From: Epichloe hybrida
Taxonomy: Eukaryota > Ascomycota > Sordariomycetes > Hypocreales > Clavicipitaceae
DNA: 64,000 bases
NCBI GenBank assembly: GCA_019022495.1
Contig: JAFEKR010000010.1
Coordinates: 1,426,001 to 1,490,000 of the forward strand
Reading direction: 5' to 3'
Position 1 is the first letter of the stretch, and each line of letters opens with the position of its first letter. The translations under genes and the position numbers were made by a program. Positions 12,576 to 22,902 of this stretch are shown here, piece after piece. The notes beneath the pieces were generated by a model, which was not told the origin of the DNA, ran no database searches, and saw only the letters and a list, made by a program, of their open reading frames with translations.

Positions 12576-12772
12576 TATTACGTGTAGGTTTGGTATAATG
12601 TAAGGCAAATCTGTTAGAGAGGCTAATAGATTTACTATTATAAAGTTATACTAAGTTTGCTATAAGAGCTACTATTAGGTGCAAGGTAAGATGTCTGAAG
12701 AAGGTTAATTCTTTCTATCTAGAGTCCGAATCTGGTCTTATATACGCCTGCATCTAGCTCCGCCACGTAACA
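12576..12772 (-). repeat. Gypsy-A 5' LTR (right copy)
   Basis: This LTR is 197 bp. Its inner half (from 12,576) is RIP-mutated relative to the left LTR and its outer half (to 12,772) is preserved, including the intact CACGTAACA terminus. Confidence 0.95.
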
Positions 12773-12777
12773 GTACG

Positions 12778-13100
12778 GTTACAGAAGACTTCCCTTCTAT
12801 AAAATAGGAAGGACCCGCGAGATAGAAGCTATTCCCTTCTATAAAAAGGAATCATTGTGGTTACAGAAGACTTCCCTTCTATAAAACAGGGAGCGCATAA
12901 GCGATATAGAAGCTTTCCCTTCTATAAAAAGGAAGTTCAGCGAGGATAGAAGCTTTTCCCTTCTATAAAAAAGGAAATTCAGTGAGAATAGAAGCTTTTC
13001 CCTTCTATAAAAAGGAAATTCAGCGCGGATAGAAGCTTTTCCCTTCTATAAAAAGGAATTTCAGTACGAATAGAAGACTTCCCTTCTATAAAATTGGAAG
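12778..13100 (+). repeat. Copia-1 leader minisatellite, 8 units of about 40 bp
   Basis: Between the primer site and gag the leader holds eight copies of a unit centred on CCCTTCTATAAAA, followed by a GGAA block and a variable spacer. TTCC and GGAA flank the TATAAAA core, so each unit could fold as a small hairpin. Copia-2 has seven units at 40,349-40,616, so the array length varies between copies. A TATA-like core in each unit is visible, but promoter activity is only a possibility. Gypsy-A sits upstream of this array in the same leader. Confidence 0.85.
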
Positions 13101-16100
13101 ATAGATACCAATCAACAAGGTCAGGGACCTCCAGTCCCTAATCTTAGTGCGCAAGAGGTTCTAAATAACCAGCTAAAAGAGCAGGTTATTAGATAACAAA
13201 ATGCTATTGATCTAGTAATATAGAAGCTAGAGTCCTTGACTTTAGCTATTAATAATAGATCTATGGAGAGTGTGGAAGCTACTAAGCCTGCTAGTTAGCA
13301 GCAAGTTTAACAGCCTATTCAGCAAGATAAGGCACCTGAATCTAGCTCTATACAAGCTGCCTTTAATAATTCGATTATTAAGGAATTCAATAAGAGGGTT
13401 TATAGCTTCCCTAAGACTGCTAAGCTTAAAGGAGCTGAAAATTTCGATTAATGGAAACAAGCCCTAGCTATCCAATTTAGAGCTTTAGGCATGCCTAATT
13501 TTCTAGATAATCCGGATATTTCTAGGGCACTAGGGGACGCTAACTAAGCTATTATCCTAATGTTACTAAGGGATAGTTATACGGAAGGCCCCTAAGCCGC
13601 TATAACTTAGCAAAAATCACCTAAAGAAGCCTATAATTTACTTATTAGGCAATATTCATAGCGTTAAAATCCAGAGGGGGTCCCTATATTCTGAATTTCA
13701 TAACCTGAATTTTCATGGATTTAAGGGGACTTTAGAAGCCTTTAATGCAGTCTTTAATAATCTACTAGCTAGATTATCAATTTCAGGAGTCCTAATTAAT
13801 CCTATAGATCAGGTTAATCAATATCTTCAATCCCTAAAATTAACCTTCCCTCAGTGGGCTAAGAGGTAACTATTTAGCATGCGTACAAATAGGGCTATAG
13901 GAGTCCCCCTAGAAGCCCTAAATCTTGAATTTCTAATGGCAGACCTTTTAGCTAAACAGAGGGATAAGTCATCTACAGTAGCTAAAGCCCTGAATTATAG
14001 GGCTAAAGACCTAGAAAAGGGTGCTAAAGACAAAGAAAAGGCCCCTAAAGGTTAGAAGAAGAAGAAAGAAAGCTCTAAAGAAAATAAGAGCTCTTCTAAT
14101 TCTAATAAGAAGAAAAAGAAGCAAAAGGGTCAAAAATCAGATAAAAAGGATACTAAAGAACTTACAGAGGGTTCTTTTATGCTAGGAAATTACAACCTTT
14201 CTAACGGAGCACTTAATCCGTATAAGAAACCTAGCAATTACAAGACTAGTTATAAGAGCTCTAGCAATAGTAGCTCTAATTCTAGCTCTAGTGATTTAGA
14301 TAATAATGAAAAACAAGAAATTAATTCCTTAAATGGTTTTAATTATTACAGTAAAGACATAAAAAAGGCCCTATTATATAATACAGGTTTAACCATACAT
14401 ATAGTTAATTCTAGGGAGGTCTTTAGGGATTATACCCCTTTTAAGAAGGGGGAATCTGACCCTATTATAACCAGTGGTAGTCCTATTTATCCTAAGGGTC
14501 ATGGTAGTGCTGTTTTTAAGGTCTTATATTAAAAGAAACCTAATAAATATAGGACCTTAGTGCTAAAGAACGCTCTATATTTTCCTTAGCTTAATGTTAA
14601 TATAGTTAGTGGCCTTATTCACTATATATCTAGCGGTTGCTTTATAAAAAACTATCTTTATCTTAAAGATAGGTCTTGTATTGCTGCCTTAGATATAGAA
14701 AAACATGGTTTTTTCTTTCACGTTAAAAACCAATCTACACTAACGTTACATAAAGGACCCTGTAAAAAATCTCATTATATCTGACCTTTTACCTATGCTA
14801 GCTTTAGGGGTCATAGCTATCCGATTAGCTACCCTATAGAGGTTTAAATCCCCTCTAAAAAGCCAGATTAGGCTTCTGATTTAGACGAGATTGCTAGAAT
14901 CGACGAAAATGATGATAATATTAAAGAAGTCATATGGGATGATTTAGGGGATTTAGTCCCTTCTCCAATGCCTATAGCCCTAGGTTAGGTCCCTTATAAA
15001 TCTAAAGATATAGATTTAGGGGTGTTAGAGGGCCTTAGTAAAGGAAAAAGGTCCCTAATACCTCCCTAAGAGGCCTGTGGTTCTTAAGGGGCCTAGCAGG
15101 GGACTGACAGAGAGGGCCTTAATCTAGACCCAAATCTAGACCCTAATTCAGGCCCTAAAGACCTTTAATATTAAAAGTTACTAGAACTAGCTAGCCTATG
15201 GCATATACGATTAGGGCACCTAGGGCTTCCTTTGCTAAAGAAAACAAGCCTTATAACTAAAGGAATCCCTAATTTTTCTAAAATTAAGGATAAAGACTTT
15301 AAATATATAGCTTGTGATTAATCTAAGGCAGTTAGAAGACCTAGGAAATTAGCTATCCCTAACCCCCCTAGAGCTCTAGATCGAATAGAAGGGGATACGC
15401 TAAAAATTAGCCCTATACCGTATAATAAACAGTTAATTTGCTTATTTCTAGTTAATTAAAAAACTAGATATAAGTAAGTGTTCTTATTACCTAATAAGGA
15501 AGGCCTAACTGTTTATAGGGCTATTAAGGGCTTCTTCAGAGGGCTTAAAAATCAACTAGGTTAATATCCTAGGCACCTTCACTTTAATGGGGCCAAGAAA
15601 TCGATTCTAGTTGTTAAACCTAGTTAAATTCTAAAGGGATTAAATTTACGACTTCTAGTCCCTATATCCATAAGCAAAATGGATTAGCAGAGCGTTCTAT
15701 TCGTACTATTCTAGATCAATTAAGGGCTACTATCTAGTGGGCAAAATTACCCTTATATCTATGGTGTTTTGTATTACCTGCAGTTGTTAACCTAGTTAAT
15801 ATAACTGCTAATACCACAAAGGATAAAAGCCCTAAACAACTGCTAGCTAGGGAGCTAAATCAGCCCTGTACAACTGATATTAGCAGTATTAGAGCCATAG
15901 GATCTCACTGTGAGATTCTAATCCCCCTGGAAAAACAACCTAAAGCCTAGAAGTTAGCAGCTAGAACTATCCCTAGAAGGTTATTAGCTACACTAGGTTC
16001 TAACACCTACCTAGTGTACATCCCCTCTAAAAGGCTAGTTACAAAGACTAGCTTTATTAAGATTATAAAGCCTATAGGTCCTGTCTCTAAAGGATTACCT

Positions 16101-18083
16101 AGGCTTTCTATAGGGGATAACCCTTTAGAGGGGGAAAATAATTTAGAAGATTAAGATCTAAATCAAGGTTTAAAGGATTACCCTATAGACAACATAGGAA
16201 GTCCCCCTATAGGTTAAGAAAAACACCCTATAGGGCCTATATAACCCCCTAAGGAACCGATTCCAAAGGCCTCAGAGGAGGCCACGCCTGTAACTTCACT
16301 AGGAAATCAGATTTTAACTCCGGACCTTGATTTTGACAAAATTACTGACTTTAACCCTAATATTAACCCTATGGATGTTAATATTAGTTCCCTTTTTTCT
16401 CTAGATTTTATAAAAGAAATCTGCTTTAAGGTATAGGAGAAGCTAAAGGAAAACAACCCTAATAGCCCTAAACCTAAGACCTGGAAGCAAGCTATATCTA
16501 GCCCTAAAAGGGATAAATAGATAGAAGCTATGTATAAGGAATACAAATAGCTTCTAAAGGCTAGTACTTTTAAATTTATAGGGAAAGACTAAGTACCTAA
16601 GGGCTAAAAAGTACTAAAGAATAGGCTTGTTTATAAGCTTAAAAAGGATAAAGAAAATAATCCTTTAACATACAAGGCCTAACTCATTACTAAGGGATTT
16701 ATGCAAATCAAAGGCCTAGATTATCTAGAGACCTTTGTAGCCACAAGCATTCCCCTTAGCTAGAGGATTTTACTAGCCCTAGCGGCTTAGAATAACTAGG
16801 AAATCAAATAGGTTGATTTTATAGGAGCTTTTCTTAATAGTAAGCTATAACAACAGATTTATATAGTTATTCTAGACGGATTTATCAAATTCCTTAAAGC
16901 AAATCCTAAATTAGCTAAATTAGCTAAAAGTTTTAGCTATAAACCTTCTAAAGATCAAGTAATTTTATTATAGAAATCTTTATATAGCCTAAAACAGAGC
17001 TTAAGGGAATGGCAATAAGCACTCATTGCAGTGCTAAAGTCCCTAGGATTTAGCCCTCTAATTTCTAACCTAGCTATATTCTATAATTCCTCCACTAAAA
17101 CCTTTATTATCACATATGTGGATAATTGTCTTCTAATTAGACTGGATTTACGTTATATTTAAAGACTTAAAAAGGAACTTTATAAAGTCTATCTAATAGA
17201 AGATAGGGGGCTAGCTGAATTCTTCTTAGGGGTTTAAATCATACGAGATAGACCTAATAGGGTCCTGAAAATTCATTAATTTTAGTATATCTTAGAGGCT
17301 TTAAATTGATTTAACATGCTAGATAGTAAGCCTATTAGCATACCTCTTTAGCTAGGCGTTTTAGCTACGCAGACTACTAAGCTTTTAATAGCTAGCGAAA
17401 TTAAGCTCTATTAGTGCATTATAGGGACTATAATATACCTAATGTTGCTTATAAGGCTAGACGTGGCCTTTACACTTTAGTGGCTATCTATAGCACTAGC
17501 TAGGCCCTATATAGAGCACCTAAAAGCAGCTAAAAACCTGCTTAGGTACCTATTAGGGACTAAATTCCTCGCTATAATTTATAGGGGAGACCCTAAAGGT
17601 ATAGCTAGCAAAAGCCTAATAGGTTATTGTGATAGTGATTTTATAGGGGATAAAAAGACCTCTAAATTAACCTACGCTTATCTATTCAAGCTAGCTAGCG
17701 GACCTATTAGCTAGAAATTAAAGAAAGCTAGTACGATAGCTCTATTAACATTAGAAGCTAAAGCTAACGCTATCTGCGAGACCTTCCGGGAGCTACAGTG
17801 GCTTTAGGGCTTATTTAAGGAGCTAAAAACCCCTATTTCTCCCCCTATCCAGATATATTGCGATAATTAAGGCGCTATAACCACTGCCTATAACCCTGCC
17901 TTACATAGCCATACAAAGCATACCTTACTAAAGTTTAACTATATTAGGCAACAGGTTTTAGAGGGTTTAGCTAAGATCAAATATCTAGATACGAAGTTAA
18001 TGCCTGCAGATAGCCTAACGAAACCGTTATCTAGGTCTCTTTATTAGGCTTTTATTAGGCTCTTAGGGCTTAATAATCACTAA
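13101..18083 (+). pseudogene. Copia-1 gag-pol polyprotein (Ty1/copia), RIP-inactivated
   Basis: The probable start at 13,101 reads ATA where ATG is expected (ATA-D-T-N-Q-Q-G). The Gag part extends to about 14,150. Protease: YNTGLTIHIVNSREVF at 14,377-14,424 is the 'DSGAT.H.VNSR..F' motif with the catalytic Asp changed to Asn; this lies in the longest open stretch (14,179-14,532). GAG-pre-integrase WHIRLGHLGLP is near 15,199. Integrase tail HKQNGLAERSIRTI lies near 15,670. RT has KGFMQIKGLDYLETF near 16,700, FIGAFLNSKL near 16,815, and YVDN in place of YVDD at 17,115-17,126. RNase H has GYCDSDF near 17,620 and ends PADSLTKPLS before the stop at 18,081. Frames shift at least twice. Confidence 0.92.
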
Positions 18084-18283
18084 AAACTAACAACTAAATC
18101 CCTTTAATAGGGAACTAAAAACAACGCTAAAAAGGGAGCTATATTTAATAATAGCTAGGAATTTAAAAGGGGGTCTTTTATCTTTTCCTGTTTTTCCCTT
18201 TTTATTTTTAGTTTTTATCTAAAAGTTCTTGTTTACCCTATATCACTTTATACGCTTTTAATTAGCTTATATGTAATTCTTTT

Positions 18284-18293
18284 GTAGAGGGGG
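18284..18293 (+). other. Copia-1 polypurine tract
   Basis: GTAGAGGGGG directly abuts the 3' LTR start (TGTTAAAA). This is the expected place and composition for the plus-strand primer of an LTR retrotransposon. Copia-2 has AAAGGGGG in the same place (46,337-46,344). Confidence 0.8.
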
Positions 18294-19104
18294 TGTTAAA
18301 AATAAGACCTATTTTTAGCCCTTTCTAGTTAAAGGACCTTTCTATTACTAGCTTGCATTACAAGCCTAATAGCTACACTGCAGCTGTTAATGGTCGCAAA
18401 GGTGGCTATTAATAGCTACGTCGCAGCTATTAATAGCTATAACTAACTGTGTGAATGACTAATCTAAATCAATTATGGATTATTTAATTACGTTATGGCT
18501 ACAAGCGCAGCCACAACCGCATCGCCACTAGTAATTAGGTAAGCTAGGGTGACGTAAGTAAGTTACCCTATAGCTATCTTTAACAGCGATTTTCTCTTTA
18601 ACTAGAGGTCGTATAAAAGTCTTACATATAGCAAATTAAAGCTAGAAGACAAGGCTTTTATTTTATATAGGAATATTTTTTAGACCAAAATTTAGTGTAT
18701 ACGGGTTACTAGTTTGTATAGTAGTGAGTCGATTTTTTGGATTTTACATATAAATGAATTTTGCGGAAAATAAAAAGTGGCCTATAAGACCTCTTTAGCA
18801 GTCCGGATCCACTAATACGGTTAGTAAGTATATAAGAGGAAGAAGATCTTTTTAACCTAGCTAAATAGCTAGACCTCTTAATCCAACAGCCGCATTGCCT
18901 ATATAACATCACTAAAATCAATTCTATTAGTATATAAGATATCGTAAAAGTTATCTAGATTGAATTCAATTAGTTAATAACTGCCGAAACCTTCCGTTAC
19001 GTTGCGTTAAATAATTCAACGTGGTGGCTCTATTAGTCCCCAACCGTAGAAGCTACACTTGTACAGCTGTTGCCAGCTGGCAACTAGCTCTTAACATTTC
19101 AATA
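18294..19104 (+). repeat. Copia-1 3' LTR
   Basis: This LTR is 811 bp, same length as the 5' LTR. The first part is strongly C-to-T/G-to-A changed relative to the 5' LTR, while the last 130 bases keep C and G that the 5' LTR has lost (for example CCAACCGTAG against CTAACCATAG). It is followed by the duplication TATTA at 19,105-19,109. The minus-strand open frame at 18,709-18,921 lies within the LTR and is not a gene. Confidence 0.95.
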
Positions 19105-20866
19105 TATTAGACTCCTTATTAAGAAGAATAATAGCTTCTTTAAGCTCTAAAGAAGTATTAATTATCTTATAGGTTAAATTCCACCTAGTTTCATTAGCTA
19201 AAGATATAATTAGTATTATAAATAAGATATATATAATAAAGATAACTTACCTAAAGGAATTCTTATAATATTGCAATTTTTAGCAATATAGCCTTCATTT
19301 TTTGCCTTACGTAAAGATTTTAACTAAGTCTTATATAATCCTTGGTTATTCTTGATAATAATAGTAACCCTTTTAACTTTACTAAGGATTCCTATGAAAA
19401 TATTAGTAATAATACTAATAATAATGATAATAAATTACTTACCATTTGCTAAGGATTTGAATTCCTTATAATCTTGTCTCTCTTTAATAGAAGAGATATT
19501 TTCTATAAAATAATATAAAAACTCACTATTCTTAAAAGCTTCTAAATCCTCTTTAGAAGACGTTGATTTAATAAAATTCGTTATAATATCCTTTGCAATA
19601 ATGTTTAAAACATATGCTATACATTAAATATTATAAGGTTCTTCTATAATAGTACTTTTATAGTTCTTATTAATATAAGAAGACATAAAAGTATTATTAT
19701 TAGACCTGTTATCTCTAGTAAAACTAGTATTATTTTATTAGTAAAAGGTTATATAATATAAAAGATAATAGCTAACATACCTTAAGATTATCTTTAGCTT
19801 AAGCTAATATTCTTAAATCATTTTATTAAAGGATTCATAAATATAAGCTCTAGGGTAAGAATTTAATAGATATTCAAATCCTATAATATAAGATAATTAG
19901 TATAATAATTATAACTTACCTTATAACTTACCTTATAGTTATAATAGAATAATAGGATTTACTTACCTAAAAGCTTATATTCAAGTTTAAAGTTTAGGTC
20001 TAGCTAACTAGCTATAACACCTAAATAGGACTTAGAATTAATAGAAGTCTAGATATCTAACTAAATAGATATAGATTCTTAATTTTGAAGATTATATTAA
20101 ATCTTCTAGATAATTTGCTACTTAGAAATATTATACATAGTATAAATTCTATGTGCAATACTTCTATAACTTAGCAAAGAAGCTAAATTATTATTCCTAA
20201 GTTTAAGTTAGCTTATATATATATATTATAGTATAAGAAAAAATGCATTACTTACCTAGAATAATAATTTAGTAATTCTTTAAAGGAGTTACTATTAACA
20301 ATAGCAAAAGCAATGTTATTTTCTAGTATAAATCTTATAACTAGATTAATTGCCTTTTCTAATGAAAATTCCTCTAAGGAAATTATAGAATTTCAAGCCC
20401 TTTTAGTAGGAAAAAAGGATGTTAAAGATAATTAGCCTAGCGATTGTGGCTGGATTTCTAGCACTATTATAATATTAGTAATAAGATATAGGATAGTTAT
20501 TAGATAATATAACTTACTTATTATCTTACTAGGTTGTTTTTCTTCTAATTTAGAAGTAGTAATATCCTTATGCTTTAGCTTATAATAGGATATTCTATTA
20601 GAAGCTTGGAATCTCTTAGCCTTACTTTTAAAGGTAAAAGTATAATTAAGCTATAAACAAAAACATATAATTACCCTTTCTTTATTTAAATTAATTTTAG
20701 ATAACTAAAAATTAAATAAATTATAGGTAAATATATATGATTTTAAAGAGAATTTGTAACTAGCCTGATTTTCTAGGTCTTTTTCATGTAAACCTGGAAG
20801 ATTACTAGGCTAGCTAGACCTAATAGGCTAAGAAGATTTATCAGAAGGATAAAAAGAGGAATCCAT
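19105..20866 (-). pseudogene. hAT-family transposase, intron-rich N-terminal and middle part
   Basis: Minus strand, ATG at 20,866 (MDSSFYPSDKSS). Characteristic hAT blocks appear in order: AINLVIRFILENNIAFAIV then NSFKELLNYYSR; ISI*LDI*TSINSKSYLGVI (the 'SISLD.WTS...YLGV.A' block); DNRSNNNTFM ('TDNASNN'); CIAYVLNIIAKDI ('C.AH.LNL'); and ANETRWNLTYKII ('TRWNSTY'). At least six canonical introns of 51-86 nt interrupt it (listed separately). The gene is cut at 19,105 by Copia-1 and resumes at 1,502. Only scattered TAG/TAA stops occur, fewer than in the retroelements. It would catalyse cut-and-paste transposition with 8-bp duplications; now inactive. Confidence 0.88.
19198..20517 (-). other. Six spliceosomal introns of the hAT transposase
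   Basis: Minus-strand introns read from donor to acceptor: 20,517-20,464 (54 nt), 20,255-20,197 (59 nt), 19,966-19,881 (86 nt), 19,780-19,724 (57 nt, GTATGT donor), 19,442-19,392 (51 nt) and 19,250-19,198 (53 nt). The other donors are GTAAGT and all acceptors are AG. The last intron has a CTAAT branch-like sequence near its 3' end. Removing them restores hAT protein blocks on each side. Lengths are typical of ascomycete introns. Additional introns upstream of 20,517 are possible but were not resolved. Confidence 0.75.
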
Positions 20867-21294
20867 GTTAAATAAGAGGTGTTTTTGCTGTTTTTTGCGG
20901 ATATTTTGCTGAATTTTGCTAAATTTGTTTTTTTCTTTTTTCTTTTTTCCTTTTATTGTGTTTTTTTGTTGTTTGTTTTGTATGATTTTCTGTGTTTTTT
21001 TTGGGGTTTTTTTAGGGTTTTTAGGGGTTTTTTGGGTTTTTTATAGCTAAAAGGAGATTTTAAAGAAACTTAAATCAGAAGAACAATAAGGGACAATAGT
21101 AAGAATAGCAGGTTAGCTTTTCCTATATGATTTGGATTTTTTACGATTTTTTATGATTTTTATAAGGGAAAAAGAAAAGAAAAGAAAAGAAAAGAAAAGA
21201 GAAAAAAAGAGAAGCGGGGTAATAGTATCACGTAAAAAAATTTGCCCCACTTAAATGACTAATTCAATTAATTTGCTATAAATTGCTTACATAG
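20867..21294. promoter_or_regulatory. Upstream region of the hAT gene: strand-asymmetric, G- and T-rich, with (AAAAG)n
   Basis: No gene seen. From about 20,880 to 21,045 the plus strand is almost only T and G, with long T runs. Four G runs at 21,003-21,036 (GGGG, GGG, GGGG, GGG separated by T-rich loops) could form a G-quadruplex. A purine microsatellite of AAAAG units spans about 21,171-21,205. By position it is the 5' flank of the hAT gene; promoter function is an inference. No TATA box or riboswitch was identified. Confidence 0.4.
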
Positions 21295-22902
21295 CAGAGC
21301 GCCCCACTTTTAGACCCACTTTTCAGACTGATTTTTTTATTTATATTCTTTATTATAAGAGAATTATATCTTATATATAAATATATAGTAAATTATTTTT
21401 TTTTATATTTAAAATACTATTTTCTTTTATTTAAAAAAAGCTAATTTTATTATATAAAATTATATAAAACTATATAAAATATATATAGCTAAGACTTTTA
21501 TAAAGCTTTTTATTATATTTATATAAACTATTAAAAAGTCTAGTTATTAAATTAAAATAAGTATTTTTAATTAAGATAAGTATTAAGAAACTTTTTTATA
21601 GACTTTTTACTTATTCTTTTATTTAAAAAACCTATAAAGTTAAAAAAGTATATTATAAATCTAAAAAAAAATTCTTTTAAACCTAGGAAAGTTTTATTTA
21701 AGATAAAATATTTTATTATATTTTTTAAAAAGTTTACTTATATTAGTATATTTTTCTTTAGATTTAATATCTTATTAATTAAGAATATTAAATAATTTCT
21801 TTAGGGTAATTATTATAATAAAAGCTAAAAAAGGTATAGAAATTAGTAGTAAATCTGTAAAAAATAATAGAATAGTGAAAAGACCTTTATAATATAGAAA
21901 AAAAATTAAAGTATAAGCCTATATTCTAATATATAATATTTAGCTACCCTAAATATATAATAAGCTTACTTTACTAAATAAGCTAAAACTTTATAAAATT
22001 TTAAATAAATTTCTAAATTATTTATAAAAATAGGAATACTATATTTAAATTACCCTTAAAATCTAATATATTTAGGATATATATACTACCCTTAATATCA
22101 TATAATACATTATATTGTATTGTATTATATTGTATTGTATTGTATTGTATTGTATTTTTTTTTATATAATAAAATCATTAATAAATCCTATAAAAAAGAT
22201 ATAAAGTTAAAAAAACCTTTTAAATATAGTAAATAAATTAAGGTATAAGATAAGATAAAAATAAACCATATATAGCTACCCTATATATATAATAAGCTTA
22301 CTTTACTAAATAAGCTAAAACTTTATAGAATTTTAAATAAATATCTAAATTATTTAAAAAAATACGAATACTATATTTAGATTACGCTTAAAATCTAATA
22401 TATTTAAGATATATATACTACCCTTAATATTATATAATACATTATATTGTATTGTATTGTATTATATTGTATTTTTTTATATAAGAAAAGTAATAGTAAA
22501 TCCAAGAAAAAAGATATTAAGATAAAAAGACTTTTAAAAAGTATAAAAAAAATCATTCTATAAACTAAACTAAGAATTACTTTATTAAGGTATATAATAT
22601 CTATAATAAGCTTACTTTTATAAATAAGCTAAAACTTCATAGATTTTTAAATAAATAACTAAATTATATATAAGAATAAGAATACTAAAATGAAATTACT
22701 TAAAAAATCTACTATATGATGAATTTATATAATACTCCACTTTTTTTTCCCCTAATAATACATTGTATTGTATGTATTGTATTGTATTGTATTGTATTTT
22801 TAATATAATACAATACATAATACAATACATAGGGTAATACAATACAATACAATACATCGAAGGGCCAAAAAATACAATACAATACAATACAACAATGCTC
22901 TG
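21295..22902. repeat. Possible hAT-like non-autonomous element with about 323-bp tandem repeats
   Basis: The stretch opens with CAGAGCGCCCCACTTTTAG and closes with CAATGCTCTG, both hAT-type ends (CAGAGC/GCTCTG). The 8 bases outside (TTACATAG and CCCTTAAC) do not match, so it may be two halves of different elements. Inside, a unit of about 323 bp recurs three times: TAAGCTTACTTT occurs at about 21,961, 22,283 and 22,607, and each unit ends in a (TGTAT)n tract. The last tract is followed by its inverse, (AATAC)n. The minus-strand open frame at 22,696-22,887 is only this microsatellite. No coding capacity seen; extremely AT-rich. Confidence 0.55.

Larger units (their letters stand above)
2368..12772 (-). 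mobile_element. Gypsy-A: 10.4-kb Ty3/gypsy retrotransposon nested in Copia-1 leader
   Basis: Two 197-bp LTRs (2,368-2,564 and 12,576-12,772) carry the terminal inverted repeat TGTTACGTG/CACGTAACA. The flanking 5-bp duplication is ATACG on the left and GTACG on the right, differing by one RIP-type transition. The uninterrupted site is visible in Copia-2 near 40,324. The coding strand is minus: Gag and protease lie to the right, RT in the middle, integrase to the left (the Ty3/gypsy order RT before IN). The element is long for a fungal gypsy because about 4 kb separate the integrase core from the 3' LTR. Confidence 0.95.
1503..19104 (+). mobile_element. Copia-1: full-length Ty1/copia retrotransposon, interrupted by Gypsy-A
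   Basis: Two 811-bp LTRs (1,503-2,313 and 18,294-19,104) begin TGTTAA and end CAATA, probably CAACA before RIP. They are flanked by a perfect 5-bp duplication TATTA (1,498-1,502 and 19,105-19,109). Subtracting Gypsy-A (10,405 bp plus its 5-bp duplication) leaves about 7.19 kb, matching Copia-2 without its insert (about 7.16 kb). Pol domain order is protease, integrase, reverse transcriptase, RNase H, the Ty1/copia order. The insertion split a hAT transposase exon. All pol domains are riddled with RIP stops, so the element is dead. Confidence 0.95.

Noticed and set aside
13242..13467. Overlapping open frames on both strands in Copia-1, repeated at 40,752-40,983
   Set aside because: They are out of frame with, or antisense to, the copia Gag reading; their recurrence only reflects that the two copia copies are homologous.
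16307..16546. 79-aa minus-strand open frame
   Set aside because: Antisense to the start of the copia RT; RIP removes stops on one strand's shadow frames by chance.
18709..18921. 70-aa minus-strand open frame
   Set aside because: Inside the Copia-1 3' LTR, not conserved in the other LTRs.
22696..22887. 63-aa minus-strand frame rich in Tyr, Cys and Ile
   Set aside because: Translation of the (AATAC)n microsatellite, no biological protein.
21295..22902. A complete hAT element
   Set aside because: Both ends look right (CAGAGC/GCTCTG) but the adjacent 8-bp sequences TTACATAG and CCCTTAAC differ, so the two ends may not belong together.
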